Shown here: piece after piece, positions 36,006 to 47,455 of the stretch | Layout: every line of letters begins with the position of its first letter | How positions within the stretch are numbered: the first letter of the stretch is position 1 | Translations under genes and position numbers: made by a program | Notes under the pieces: model-generated | Told to the model about the DNA's origin: nothing | Seen by the model: the letters and a program-made list of their open reading frames with translations, nothing else | Database searches by the model: none | NCBI RefSeq assembly: GCF_964275005.1 | Contig: NC_092700.1 | Location: 15,718,617 to 15,782,616 of the forward strand | Length of the DNA stretch: 64,000 nucleotides | Direction: 5' to 3' | Source of the DNA: Diadema setosum | Lineage: Eukaryota; Echinodermata; Echinoidea; Diadematoida; Diadematidae

Positions 36006-36066
<61 letters not shown>
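36006..36066. repeat. (TA)n microsatellite
   Basis: About 30 TA units directly after the second copy of TCCTTCCTTGTTTCAA (35,990-36,005). Confidence 0.95.
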
Positions 36067-36068
<2 letters not shown>

Positions 36069-36829
36069 GACTTCCTCAGGGCTACTAAACATCAGCTGCT
36101 TTACAGTAACTGGTGATTTTTAAGTTCGGTAAGAATAATGTACATTGTTTGTACAGTGTTTGTGTATATGGGGTAAAGTTCTGGAATTCACTTTCACTAT
36201 TCTTGGCTCTTTTGAAGTAAACACTTAGATTTGCCCATGGTCTTGTTGCACCGACTGCACCTTTTTTATGATATTGAAAGTGTTTTTTTTTTTGTCTTAA
36301 TTGTATTTTTTTTCTTTTGCCTTCGTGACAAGCAAATTTTGCTAGATAGCTGGATGGACAGGGGGTAAGCAAAGATTCATTTCCCCTTTTCAGAGTTAAA
36401 AATTGACATAATTTAAACGAAATTCAAGGCGATCAAGAGGACATCAGAAATGATCAAAACGATCAAAATCGCGTTGGTAAAGACATCCTTTAACAGTGTT
36501 ATGAGAGAAAATTATTTTACTGATACAGGATTACACGACCAGATTTTTTTTAAAGCTTTATGTATGATCAGTTTAACCTCTAATGTTGATTTTCCCTTGC
36601 AGGTTGAATATATAAGTTGGATGTTGCAGACGACCATGACTTGAGTCTACAGTAACGAGGCTAACAAACAGAAAGAAAGAAGAAAGAATGAGAAAAGGAT
36701 GTGAGCAAATTTTCTTTATTCCCTTTGCAAGGTAGAGGTATAATTCAGGTATTTACGTTTTCACGTAACAGTCACACAAGTATTGGACATGACAGATGAT
36801 ATTACAAAGAGAGATTATACAAGAATAAA

Positions 36830-38005
36830 TGGAATCGTTGTTAATCCAAGAACATAATGTATAAAATACATGTTGGTCTTATTCTTGGATCCTCAAAAGT
36901 CAGTTTGCAAAATAGCGTGAGTTCAATCTGCTTCAATTCATGCAATACAGTGACAGTATTGCCAATTTTGTTTTGACATTAATTGGGTTGAGAAACTGAA
37001 AAGATGTTGGTGATTCATTTGAATTCATTTTGATGAAATAACGTGTCGAAAGACTCAATAAGATACTATCACATCAATAAAGTATGACTGTATCAATATT
37101 GATATAATGCGATCCCATCAGCAAAGTATGACTTTAAGAACATTGATATCGTTCAGGAGATTTTGAGTCGTAATTGCGGATCACTTTAACGGTAAAATCC
37201 TCCACCACATACAACAGTGTATAGTTATTTGTTCTTGAATATCAAATAAATCAAATTGTAGAAAAATAATGATTCCAGGAGTACTTCATTGTTTGCGGAA
37301 TGTCATTTGTTGTCATGGTCGTGCCGGGCGAAACTTACTAGCTTTTAGCATGCAGATCTTGCGACTCGCGTCATGTGTTCTATGACAATGTTATTGTTAC
37401 CACTTTGGCTCATAATTAATTCGGAGAGATGCATTATTATTGATAAGTTTTTAATATGATTAGCGTGATTTTGATGTCAACGTATACTCGCTTCGATGGA
37501 GATATATATATCTTTAATCTCCACGCAAGACCGATTAACAATGTTGAGGCTACTCCTGTTGAATGAAATGGCACGGTTGACTTGACATTTAATTTCCGCC
37601 AATCCAAGGGCACCTCCAACATGGCACGGCTTTCAATAATTTTTTTTTCCGAATATTGTCAATTTTATTAGTATCTAATTAGGTCAGAAATATTATTACA
37701 TAGTAGAATTCCCTAAACCATTCCAACAAAATCATTTTTACCACCACCATGTAGTAGCATAGAGAATCTCAATAGTGGCATAAACACGGAATTATGTTCT
37801 TATATTGACTAACCTTGCTGAACTTCTTTTTGCCTAGAGATGTTTGAAAACACAAGGGTTCCGCTGCACTTGTGAAAAGAATTTTGCTTCTACATTCATT
37901 GCAATACATCAAGACGGAAGAGGAACAAATAAAATGTAATAACCCACATTCCACAAAGAAAAAAAAACGCAGTAAGTTATTAGAACTCATGTACAATAAT
38001 CCAGA
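36830..38005. repeat. Segmental duplication, left copy (3' of receptor 1)
   Basis: Matches 62,705-64,000 in the same orientation along its length. Landmarks shared in order: CAAGAACAT, a TGCGATCCCATCA block, GGTAAAATCCTCCACCA, TTCTTGAAT, a GCAAGACCGAT block, ATTTAATTTCCGC, and TTTTGCTTCTA/CTTTGCTTCTA. Divergence is moderate with indels, similar to that between receptor flanks. It lies about 1.3-2.5 kb downstream of the receptor 1 stop and has no gene of its own that I can identify. Confidence 0.75.
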
Positions 38006-39327
38006 AGAATTTTTACACTTTTATCGGAAATCAATAAGGCTGCGACCGTTTGTCAGGTTAACAGTCATATAATACGATTTATTTATAACTTGATAATTTA
38101 TAGTTGATTTTTTTTTTTTGGGGGGGGGGTTGCGTGTCGTGAAATGCTTATTTCGTTTCTATTGCCTAAACAAACGACGGGAAATGAAACCATCGTACAC
38201 GTGTCAAGTTTTGAAGCTCACAATTAAATTGAGTAAATATTCACAAAAGACAAACAGACAAAATCGAAATGTAAGAATTTGACAGGCAGTTTAAATATAT
38301 TTCTTCTGCTCTGTGACATCGACTTCTAAAGGGTACAGAAATCATGAGATATTGAATAGTTTTTCTCCTACCCGTCGAGTGATTTAGTGCAGCGTAGTTA
38401 CCAGGCAACTGTTTGACGTGTTACACTTCTCTTCCTACAAGACCTTGACAAATTGTCATTTCAAACGACATAGTTGTCAATATACTGGCAAGCATTAATC
38501 AGGATTTATTTGATCTTTCCTTCTCATACAAGTTGTGTCCTTTACATAATATTACCACCTCTGCAGCAATAACGACCAACTAATGCCTTATCATAATAAT
38601 ATACAAAGATTGTTTTTTTTTTATGTCGTATAAGCAATATCACATTAGACATTAGAATTTCTTCTGTGTTATGTGAAAATATCAGAATTCATGATAAAGC
38701 ACACGTCTTAAGACCCAGATTAAAATTAACAAATTTCAAATGACATAAAAAGGCCTTCGTTATTGAGATTAGAGAAAACAAATTGTTTAACGTTTGTTCT
38801 TTTTTCAGCCCTGCTCCAAATTTTGATCTTACATCAACACGGAAACGTCAAAATGTTCTTTATCATTTTTGCTTAATGATGCTTAAAACAATGTGCTAAA
38901 AACAAACACTAAAAAACATAATAGAACAAAGAACAAATCCCACATACCATTTGCCACTCTATTCTTTTTCATTGCTATATGATTGTCTTATACCATCTCT
39001 ACTATAATAGTCGCATTTAGTAACTGGTGTCCGATGTTAAATTCAACTACACGCATGATGATATTTTGCATATTGCATCAGAAAGCACATTTTAGTAGGT
39101 CGTATCAACGAACATATTTTACAATCTGTCTTCAGTGTGTTGAATTTATTGAGATTTTCAGGGTTTAAAATAAATTTTTATGATAAAGATCTAAGTTGAT
39201 CTGCAAGCTACAGACTTCACTTTCACTGCCAATCTTTTAGATTTTGATAAATATATGTTATAAAACTACAATTATGCTCATAACTTACTTGCGGTGCAAC
39301 ATGAACGTTTAAAGTCGAACAAATTTC
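38006..39327. other. Downstream flank of receptor 1
   Basis: AT-rich, no coding exon. The last 60 bases before 39,328 are conserved downstream of all four receptors (GCAACATGAA...GTCGAA...CTTAGAC or variants), marking the proximal 3' UTR. Confidence 0.5.
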
Positions 39328-40740
39328 TTAGACATCGACATTGAAGATCGAAGAATCTGTATTTACTGTTATTTTTTCGCTGAATAAAGCCGCTCTAGCC
39401 GATGTGCTGGTGGTTGATTTAAACAACTCTCCTATCGCCTTACGGAATTCAGGATTCCGAATTGTGTAAATGACAGGATTTGCGCAGGAATTACAGAAGG
39501 CTAAGACATTAAGAGTGGAAAATATAGCGCTATACAAATAGGATGCTGGTAAAACACGAAGGTTGTACAAGAGATATCCCGTCTGTGCCGGTGTCCATGA
39601 GATGAGAAAAACAGCGACAACAAGGAACAGAATTTTGAGAACACTTTTCCGAGCTACAAGGTACTTAGCTGTCGGGTTTAACTTGTTGCAGTTCAAATCT
39701 TCTCCCAGCCTTCGGCGGGACTGTTGATGGAGCACCAGTGCGGTGAGACCCTGGGCTACTAGCATGATGAAAGCTGGTATCAGAAACTGAACGAGGAAAA
39801 GCATACAACCTGTCATAATCTGGGCAAATCGTGATTGAAACACTTCAATGCACGTGTCGTTCTTTGCGCTAGCAACAAAGAATAAGAACAAGTTTGCCAA
39901 AAACGCAACCAGCCATGTTACGGCAACAACTTTGCCAACTCTCTGCCGTGTTACAAGACGTTTGAAATGAAGAGGGTGGGCAATCGCAATGTATCTCTCT
40001 ACTGGAATCAAAGTCAGAGTGAAAATGGAGGCATCCACTGAAACCCACATTAACATGGACGTGTAAACTATCTTGCAGTAGACATCTCCTAGCCATGTTC
40101 CAGGAACCCTGAGTGGCGTAGGAAGCGGAATCATGAACACCGACGTGAAGAAATCCGCAGCGGCAAGAGCACCGATCAGCGCATCAGTCGACCGGCAATT
40201 CTTTCGCCTCTGGAATACCACCGAAATTACGGTCAGGTTGCCCACTATTCCTAATATGGACATTGCTAGTTGAGGAATCGTCACCCATGTCCATGTAACT
40301 GGCTGCCACTTCCAGAGCAGCTGGGGAACTGCAGTTTCATCTCTATTTTCCTGAGTGAAATCCAGCGCAGTAAACTCTGCATTCTGTGTATTGATTTCAG
40401 TTTGATTTTCACGGTTGATTCTCAAAACGTTAATATCCCTTTGTAATAATGTCGTCATTGGACCGCTTTTGTCGTGGTGTAGGGTTGTTCCGATGTGAAA
40501 ATAAATCTTTTCTAATCGAGTAGAAACTGGAACATTCTCTAAAGTTTGCATATGTGTCGTCAAATTGCCATTGATATCTTCACTGTCTGAATGACTTTTA
40601 AAAGGGACATCTGATGCACCCGTAGTGTTTGGGGTAAAATATTGAATAGACACAGTTGTGACCGGCTGCGCCGTGAGTGTAAGATTGACTGTTCTAGATA
40701 TGATAAGGAGAACGATCGTCCGAGTTGCCAATGCCCTCAT
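39328..40740 (-). CDS. Rhodopsin-class GPCR, array member 1 (470 aa)
   Basis: Seven-helix receptor of the plasma membrane. An uncleaved-looking start MRALATRTIVLLII gives a signal peptide (about 1-24), followed by an ectodomain of about 125 residues rich in Thr/Asn with sequons at N38, N59 and N112. TM1 about 153-177 (GNLTV, N168), TM2 187-207 (D196), C222 at the top of TM3 pairing with C297 in loop 2, ERY 248-250 ending TM3, TM4 270-290, TM5 307-333 (P322), TM6 366-390 with SWTP 381-384, TM7 402-425 with NPVIY 421-425, then a 45-residue tail ending NVDV. ERY replaces DRY and S replaces C of CWxP; both are common variants. The ATG at 40,740 is used because a 3' splice site (TTCTTTACAG) lies 19 bases upstream, as in the other copies; upstream open codons are intronic. 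The leader exon is at 41,884 to about 41,960. Closest to member 4. Ligand unknown. Confidence 0.92.
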   Translation of the reverse strand: MRALATRTIVLLIISRTVNLTLTAQPVTTVSIQYFTPNTTGASDVPFKSHSDSEDINGNLTTHMQTLENVPVSTRLEKIYFHIGTTLHHDKSGPMTTLLQRDINVLRINRENQTEINTQNAEFTALDFTQENRDETAVPQLLWKWQPVTWTWVTIPQLAMSILGIVGNLTVISVVFQRRKNCRSTDALIGALAAADFFTSVFMIPLPTPLRVPGTWLGDVYCKIVYTSMLMWVSVDASIFTLTLIPVERYIAIAHPLHFKRLVTRQRVGKVVAVTWLVAFLANLFLFFVASAKNDTCIEVFQSRFAQIMTGCMLFLVQFLIPAFIMLVAQGLTALVLHQQSRRRLGEDLNCNKLNPTAKYLVARKSVLKILFLVVAVFLISWTPAQTGYLLYNLRVLPASYLYSAIFSTLNVLAFCNSCANPVIYTIRNPEFRKAIGELFKSTTSTSARAALFSEKITVNTDSSIFNVDV

Positions 40741-40759
40741 TTTCGTGTGTTTTTTTTTT

Positions 40760-41883
40760 CTGTAAAGAATATAATAATACAAATAGATGGGATGATTTAT
40801 TTTTTTTTGTGTGTGTGATATCAGGAAATCATTGAAAGCGCATTACCATAAAAATCTTACTTTGACTTTGAAAACTTTGTGAAATCATACAAACCGATGA
40901 AATTTCATCAAAATGTAAGAATAGACGTCAATGGAATTTCAAAATGGCATTTTTTTTCTTTTAAAGAAACAGTGATATTACTTGCCATCACGTATGCAGA
41001 TCAGATGTTATAATGCCAGGGCGTCTTTGGACGAACTGATAAACCATTTCATTTTCGTTTTTGAAATGAAATCGTTAGTCATTTTTCGCACATTATTGTT
41101 TCTTAGCTGTAAAAACTAACCAACTCTTTGGCGTTTGACTGCTGATACACGATTTCGTGAATTTCTGGTTACCAATTAGCAGGAAAGTTTGGAGGTCTTG
41201 ATATGCACTCCATCTACTTATATTTGGTCATTAAGGTTCAGGACCTACATCATTCTTCCATGAAAACAGGTAAAAGTTTAGATGTCATTTGATTTCATTC
41301 GCTGTCTATAATTGAAGTGCTGGATTGTTTTATTTTGACTTCATTGGAATGTCTGACAAAATATCGGGGCAACACTGCATGCATTTTCAGCAGAACATAA
41401 ATTGATTCGAACTTTACTTTGTCAAATGCTCGGATTGCAAGAAGAGAAAAAAGGAGAAAGTCGTTACGTAAGAAAATTAGACCGACTAGTGAGATCTAAT
41501 CCTCACCAAGAAAGCCTTCGGAGATCTTTGCGAAATTATGACATCTTTTATGACAACAACCTACCATGACAAAGATAACTCTACGACAATTTCTGTGGAT
41601 ACACCTCAAAACTGAAATGAGAATGATATAGTAATCAATCATTTTTAATATTTGTCTATTAGCTATCATCGTGATTAACGGTACTATAACCATGTTTTAG
41701 AACTTTAGAGCCTTATTTGTTTAGTGCTGATTTGCTTAGCCCCTTACTTCAAAAACGTTTGAATGAGTACAAGGTATTCATTTCTTAAGGTATTGAAACA
41801 AGACTACATACAATATAATCGATACCGTTTCTGATCAGAGTTATTCTATTGTAGGCTTGAGCAAATCAATGAGCAAATCTTAC
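40760..41883 (-). other. Receptor 1 intron 1 (leader intron)
   Basis: Donor GGG|GTAAGA (GT at 41,883-41,882) and acceptor TTTACAG| (AG at 40,761-40,760) match in position the signals of the other three units. Length 1.12 kb; no element with clear ends was noticed inside. Confidence 0.75.
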
Positions 41884-41960
41884 CCCAAGTAGTTGACTCC
41901 TTAGCACAGATTAGCAATAAGCGCAGGTCACTTACATCCGCATTTCTTCGTTGAAATGAT
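41884..41960 (-). other. Receptor 1 leader exon with 3-codon uORF
   Basis: From about 30 bases after the TATA-like box to the donor. The conserved ATGCGGATG starts at 41,943 and here encodes M-R-M then TAA. The uORF ends before the intron. Transcription start is inferred from TATA spacing. Confidence 0.6.
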
Positions 41961-41984
41961 GTGTTGGAACTGTATGTCTTTAAC

Positions 41985-42045
41985 CTTAAATAGTCATATG
42001 ATGCGCGTGAGCAGTGCATGGGTTGAATTCAGCCAATGATATCAT
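41985..42045 (-). promoter_or_regulatory. Receptor 1 core promoter (TATA-like, CGCGCAT, CCAAT)
   Basis: TATTTAAG at 41,992-41,985, a GCTCACGCGCAT motif at about 42,012-42,001 and ATTGG (CCAAT on plus) at 42,033-42,037 with ATTGGCTGAATTCA context. The same three motifs in the same order precede all four receptors, far better conserved than the surrounding DNA. Confidence 0.75.
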
Positions 42046-42081
42046 ACTCCATCATATTTAGACGTATTTCCTCTTGAATTA

Positions 42082-42082
<1 letters not shown>

Positions 42083-42118
<36 letters not shown>

Positions 42119-42131
42119 ACACACATACACA
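42083..42131. repeat. (CA)n microsatellite upstream of receptor 1
   Basis: CA repeats occur at the homologous place upstream of the receptor 2 and 3 promoters, and as a decayed version at receptor 4. Confidence 0.95.
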
Positions 42132-42147
42132 CAACACCACAAACATT

Positions 42148-42162
42148 ATAGCGCCGCACGCA
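42148..42162 (-). promoter_or_regulatory. Conserved distal block ATAGCGCCGCACGCA, unit 1
   Basis: Found as ATAGCGTCGCACGCA at 47,574, ATAGCGCCGCACGCA at 53,960 and ATAGTGCTGCACGTA at 59,575. Differences are CpG to TpG/CpA changes. It lies about 110-130 bases beyond the CCAAT motif; possible binding site or just a conserved patch. Confidence 0.5.
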
Positions 42163-43184
42163 GGAACAAATCACTCATGCACCATAGTACTGTAAAGCTG
42201 ACTCTATTAACAAACCCGTAATCTGGCATTGCAATGCGATTGTTAAATCTGTATAGCGTATAAGCAAAGCCAGACAAAACACTCACAAGAATACATGTAT
42301 CTCATTAGGTTTATAAGGCATAGCATTTTATGTTCTTGTTTTTTTTTCTTTGTGAGTTAGATATTTTCATGAAAATGTTTTTCGTTTCTTGAATTATTCT
42401 TATACATGTTATCCTCTCTGTTTGAACTATCCTCTGTGAAATGTGATGGATCAATAAAACACTGAATACAAAAGAGAGATAAGTACTAATGTGCGCTAAA
42501 ATCGCCATTGCAGTAAGCGAATCTAGATGGATAGCGTTGGAAAATGTGCTTCTTTTCCCTCCAGTAGGCCTAACGGTTTATCTTTGAACAAAATTGTAGG
42601 TGAACTGATTCAAGATAATAATGTAGAGTCGTGTACGTAATGTGTCTTGGGAGAAAATACACGTATTCAGGCTGTCAATTCGAAATCCCATCAGCTTCCA
42701 GATAGATAAATCATAACTGAATTTAACTGAGCTGACGGTAGATTATCATTATCATTTTTTTTTTTTTTTTGCTATCGAGGCTCTCTTGGGGCATTACGTT
42801 CGAAATCTATGTCTCTAGAATGTAATTTGTATACACGTTTTAATTATGTATTATATCAACGTTTGACGTATAGGAGTAAGTTAAGTTGCCATCTGTGGTA
42901 AAGATTTTATACAATCTAGATTTCTTCAACTGCCGCTCTGTTGATATTTTCCAATTTCAGATCGTTGTTGTATCATCAATTTATGATTGATTCATGATTT
43001 TAAATGGACTTTACAAAAACATGGAGACTCAGAGACACTTCAGTGTCTCTATGCAAGAGATGAAAAAGATCCGAATGCAAAATTGCAAAAGACAATACAT
43101 ACTCATCTAGAAAAAATAGAGGCTCTGAAAATTTAGGCACATGTTGATAAACACCAAAGTGTGTGCGAAACTTCAGCAGTTCTA

Positions 43185-43583
43185 AAAGGCATAATTCACA
43201 ATTTGCAGATGAAAAAAAAAAGCTTTAGTGCTTCAAAATAGTTCTAAAATGTGAGTAGAGATAGAAACAACCAATATAAAAATTTGAATCAGCATGATTA
43301 ATGCTAGGTATTGTTAGATATTCAAAATGTAAACAATAGTTATAATAGAAACGTTCCGATACTAAACCGTCTACAGGTATGGTTTATTGAGAAATATAGT
43401 GAACCGTCTACAGTTATGGTTCATTGAGAAATATAGTGATATCTCATTATTTGTTTTGCTATACTGCAGAATTTTTACATGGTAAGATGTTTTGTGATAT
43501 AACTGACCTACACATATGCATCAAATGTGATATCTTGAACTTTTATAAATCACTGCTCCCAATGGTGAACAGTATTTTAAATT
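43185..43583 (+). mobile_element. Dispersed repeat, copy 2, inserted between receptors 1 and 2
   Basis: Same repeat as 21,797-22,137. The homologous points in the receptor 2-3 and 3-4 intervals read through without it (at about 49,390 and 55,460), so this is an insertion. A 37-bp segment beginning AACCGTCTACAG is duplicated in tandem here (43,365-43,401 and 43,402-43,438) but single in the other copy. Exact ends and target duplication are unclear. Confidence 0.7.
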
Positions 43584-43877
43584 CATCGAACTCTTTGTAT
43601 TCAAATAAAGGAGATAAACACATCTTGTTTATGGTGGGAGTTGATCAGCGTGAAAAGATAAATGCGAAGTGAAGTGTCTTTTAGTCAAAGTGATTACACT
43701 ATCTCGAATGGTCCAGCACTTTTATTATCATTCAAAAAAGGTAAAGTTAGTTAAATTTAATTAAAATTAATTAGCTAAAAGTTACAACGTAAAAATTAAG
43801 GACAACAGAATGTTGCAGTAAAGTGACGTGACATTCATCTTTCGCATTTTTACAATGTTCTTTTCTGCCAGTTTTCT

Positions 43878-44172
43878 ACACTCTAAAGAAAAATGATTTC
43901 AGCTTGAACCTTTACATGTGACACCATTGTAACACATTATTTTACGGGTGCAACTTGGCACCTTGCAGACCAGAGAGCACATTCAACCCTTTGAGTGCAA
44001 CGTTTATTTCCTTTTCATAAGTATGAATATGAAATTTGTGCACATTTTACTCGATGTTTCGGAAAGGATTAAAGGTGAAACTTTGCATTTTTCACGGTGT
44101 TCACTGGTCTGAAAGGTATTGCAATACCAGTCCTGTGTCACATGTAAGAAGCAGAGTTGAACTTCTTTTTCT
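43878..44172. mobile_element. Foldback element, GGTGCAA family, copy A
   Basis: ACACTCTAAAG at the left and degraded complementary sequence at the right bound arms containing CTTTACATGTGACA / TGTCACATGT and CAGACCAGAGAG / CACTGGTCTG. It is orthologous to the element at 49,630-49,946 in the next interval, so it was present before the split of units 2 and 3. The receptor 4 interval lacks it at about 56,430. Confidence 0.6.
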
Positions 44173-44458
44173 ATCTGCATTCATGTTTAAACAATATAGG
44201 ACAGTGTTGCTGTAACGCTTTGCTGATGGGCTTTGAAGTTATTCCATTATTGGACTTAACAAAATGAACCACTCATACATCTGCTGTGATTTCAGAAATC
44301 TCACACATCGACTGTGCATATATCAATTGTTGATTGGAGCAATTACTTCAGTTGGCACACGAGAGACGATTGTTATGAACATTCAACGAAAATTTAGTGC
44401 TCTTCTTATACAATGTATCTCGCGAAGCAACATGAACGCTCAATGTCGAAAAGGATTC

Positions 44459-45874
44459 TTAGACATCGACATTGTAGACTGTCGAATCTGTATCACCTGT
44501 TATTTTATCGCTGAACAAAGCCGTTCTTCCCGATGTGCTAGTGGTTGATTTGAACAGTTCTCCCATCGCCTTGCGGAATTCCGGATTCCGAATCGTGTAA
44601 ATGACAGGATTTGCGCAAGAGTTACAGAAGGCTAGGATAACTAGAGAGGAATGTAGAGAGCTGTACAGATAGGTCTCTGGCAAAATACGAAGGTTGTACA
44701 AGAGATATGCCGTCTGAGCCGGTGTCCATGAGATGAGAAAAACAGCAATAACAAGGAAAAGAAGCTTGAGAGCACTCCTCCTAGCAACAAGGTACTTTAC
44801 TGACGGGTTTGAGTTATTAACGTTTGAACCTTCTCCTAGCCTCTGGCGGGATTGTCGATGGAGCACCAGTGTCGTGACAGCCTGAGCTACAAGCATGATG
44901 AAAGCAGGTATCAGAAAATGAATAAGGTAAAGCATAATACCCGAGATAATCTGTGCAAGCTTTGACTGATACGCTTCAGTGCACGTGTCGCTCTTCGCAC
45001 TAGCCACAAACAATAAGAACAAATTTGCCAAAAAAGCAACTATCCATGTAACAGTAACAACCTTGCAAACTCTCTGCCGTGTTACGAGGTGCTTGAAATG
45101 AAGAGGATGGGCAATTGCAATGTATCTCTCTATCGGTATCAATGCGAGAATGAAGATGGAGGCATCAACTGAAACCCACATTAACATGGATGTGTACACA
45201 ACCTTGCAGTAGACATCTCCTAGCCATGTTTCAGGAACCCTGAGGGGCGTAGGCAACGGGACCATGAACAGTGAAGTGAAGAAATCCGCAGCGGCCAGAG
45301 CACCGATCAGCACATCAGTCGACCGGCAAGTGTGGCGCCTTTGGGATAATACCAGGATCACGGTCAGATTTCCCACTATTCCAAGCATGGACATTGCTAG
45401 TTGTGGAATCGTCACCCATGTCCATGTAACTGACTGCCACTTCCAAAGCACCATGGGGACGGCAGAATCTTCCTCATTGTGCTCGGTGAAATTTGGCGTA
45501 CTAATCTTTGTAGTCTCTGTATAGATTTCTGTCTGATTTTCACGGTTCATTTCAAAAATAGTAAAATCGTGTTGTGGGAATGTCTTCTCATGAACGTTTT
45601 TGTCGTGCTGTCGGGTTGTTTCGACATGTAAATAGCTCTTTTCGAACTGGGTAGAAACTGAAACATTGTCTAAAGGTTGGGTTTGTGTCGTGAAATTGAT
45701 GTGAATGACCTCGATGTCTGAATGACGTTTAAAATTGACAACTTGTGTTCCCGCAGTGGTTGGGGGAGCTAGGTACTGAACAGCCGTAGTGGTGATCGGC
45801 TGCGTTGTTACTGTAAGATGAACTGTTCTGGATATGATAAGGAGAACGATCGTCTGAGTTGTCGCTGTCCTCAT
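44459..45874 (-). CDS. Rhodopsin-class GPCR, array member 2 (471 aa)
   Basis: Intact plasma-membrane seven-helix receptor. Signal peptide about 1-24, then a Thr/Asn-rich ectodomain with sequons N60, N70, N113 and N128. Helix markers: GNLTV with N169, D197, conserved C223/C298, ERY 249-251, SWTP 382-385, NPVIY 422-426; tail ends YNVDV, a Phi-x-Phi end that could bind a class II PDZ domain. The ATG at 45,874 is 16 bases after the 3' splice site (TTTATACAG) and heads the signal peptide. It differs from member 1 throughout the ectodomain but shares with member 3 the ectodomain phrases VVN, DNVSVSTQFEK and ETTRQH and the third-loop NNSNPSVKYL. Leader exon at 47,291 to about 47,367. Confidence 0.92.
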   Translation of the reverse strand: MRTATTQTIVLLIISRTVHLTVTTQPITTTAVQYLAPPTTAGTQVVNFKRHSDIEVIHINFTTQTQPLDNVSVSTQFEKSYLHVETTRQHDKNVHEKTFPQHDFTIFEMNRENQTEIYTETTKISTPNFTEHNEEDSAVPMVLWKWQSVTWTWVTIPQLAMSMLGIVGNLTVILVLSQRRHTCRSTDVLIGALAAADFFTSLFMVPLPTPLRVPETWLGDVYCKVVYTSMLMWVSVDASIFILALIPIERYIAIAHPLHFKHLVTRQRVCKVVTVTWIVAFLANLFLLFVASAKSDTCTEAYQSKLAQIISGIMLYLIHFLIPAFIMLVAQAVTTLVLHRQSRQRLGEGSNVNNSNPSVKYLVARRSALKLLFLVIAVFLISWTPAQTAYLLYNLRILPETYLYSSLHSSLVILAFCNSCANPVIYTIRNPEFRKAMGELFKSTTSTSGRTALFSDKITGDTDSTVYNVDV

Positions 45875-45890
45875 CGTTGCTCTTGTTTTC

Positions 45891-47290
45891 CTGTATAAAG
45901 AGCATAACATCAATTTTTTAACGAGTTCATTTAGAGTATCTTTAAAACCCCACTATCATTCAGTTTGACTTTGAAAACTTGGTAAAATCATAAAACAGAC
46001 GAAGTTTAAACAAGCAACAACCACGTGACAGCCGTGGAATTTTAAAATGACAACTGATTTTCAGAAATAGTGTACTATTTGAAACCACGTATGCAAATCA
46101 CATAATACATTATTGTCAACGCCTTACAAGTCCTCTTTTGACCCACTGTCAATCAGTACGTTTTTAAATGAAATCATAAGGGAAACAATGTAATTTTCCA
46201 CAAAAACAAATTGTTTCTTTGCTGTAACAACTAATTGATATAATCATAATTTCGTAAATACCTAGATACCAACTAGCAGGCAAGTTTTGCCGTCATACCA
46301 TTCCATCTAGTGATATTTGGTCATTAAGTTTACGACAAACATCATTCTTCAATGAAAACAGGTAAAGTGGTTTACATGAAGTGCTGCATTGTTTTATTTT
46401 GTCTTCATTGATATCCGCCTGAACATATGGGATGGTATTAGATGCCTTTTCTGCAGAACACAAGTTATTTCAAATTCAACTTTTATAGTTTTTGACAAAT
46501 GCTCTCCTGTATTAATGATGGCATGAAGAGCAAGCAGGTCGGTATGCAAGAAAATTAGACCGACTGGTAAAAGCTAAGGCGCACCAAGAAGGCTTATTGG
46601 AGATCTGTGGGAAGTTGACGGCCTTTTACATAGTCTACACTCTACCAGACATCTTGACATGTCCAAAATTGTGAGCCTTTTACAAGAATTTTGATATGTT
46701 AATTCTAAAACGCACAATATTGGGTATGACTAAAGATTGACTGGAGCTAACAACAGCTTGACGGTTTTTGTCAGAGTCTACGCTTTGCCAGACCTGTCAA
46801 AATGAAAGTCTTTTAGGCCACTTTGGATAATACTTCAATAGGCCTACTATACAGAATAATATTTAAGGCCTACTGTACAGAATAATATCGGTTTAGATTA
46901 TAGAGTATCTGTTGAGGATTTCATTTTCGAAGGCGTAGATTTCGTTACGAACTATGTAGCTATTGAGCTATGTACGTTGTCTTAATTTTGTGATTGGAAA
47001 AGGTAATTTACTACCATTTGTTTAGTTAAACCTAAAGCTGGCATGGACATATACAGTAATTGATCACTTCCAATGTTAGTCTAGATTTTATAAGCTATTA
47101 TCGTGATTAACGATACTACAACTATAACCAGGTTGTAGAACGTTATAGAAGAATTTAATTCAGTAGTACCTTACCTCAAAGGCGTCATAACTACAATGTT
47201 TCTGCTAATAGTTATACAATAATCAATACCATTTCTGATTAGAGCCAATATTCTTTTGCACGCATGCGAAAATTATGTGGCAAATCTTAC
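45891..47290 (-). other. Receptor 2 intron 1 (leader intron)
   Basis: Donor CGG|GTAAGA at 47,290 and acceptor TATACAG| at 45,891. Length 1.40 kb; homologous to the receptor 1 intron but with local expansions near 46.6-46.9 kb, including a doubled 'AGGCCTACT-ACAGAATAATAT' type segment around 46,848 and 46,869. Confidence 0.7.
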
Positions 47291-47367
47291 CCGAGAAGCA
47301 GATGACTCCTTAGCAAAGATTAGCAAAATCAGCAGATTACATACATCCGCATTTCGTTGAAGTGACG
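47291..47367 (-). other. Receptor 2 leader exon with 7-codon uORF
   Basis: ATGCGGATG at 47,352 continues as M-R-M-Y-V-I-C then TGA. Donor follows at 47,290. Confidence 0.6.
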
Positions 47368-47391
47368 TACTAGAACTGCATCTCTTTAGGG

Positions 47392-47455
47392 CTTAAATAG
47401 TCATCGTCAAATAATGTGCGTGAGAAGTGCATAGGTTGAGTTCAGCCAATGATAT
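47392..47455 (-). promoter_or_regulatory. Receptor 2 core promoter
   Basis: TATTTAAG at 47,399-47,392, GCGTGAG-type motif at about 47,414-47,427 (CTCACGCACAT on minus), CCAAT at 47,446-47,450. Confidence 0.7.

Noticed and set aside
39869..40096. Overlapping frames inside the receptor exons on both strands (also at 45,264, 51,149, 56,970, 57,270, 57,540)
   Set aside because: They recur at equivalent places because the receptor genes are paralogous; they carry none of the hallmarks and are shadows.
40741..40782. Extending receptor 1 upstream to a TTG at 40,782
   Set aside because: The extra codons cross a splice acceptor conserved in all four units, so they are intronic.
43031..43050. 8-bp hairpin AGAGACAC-TTCA-GTGTCTCT
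   Set aside because: Short, not kept in the paralogous intervals; no iron-responsive or other known loop sequence.
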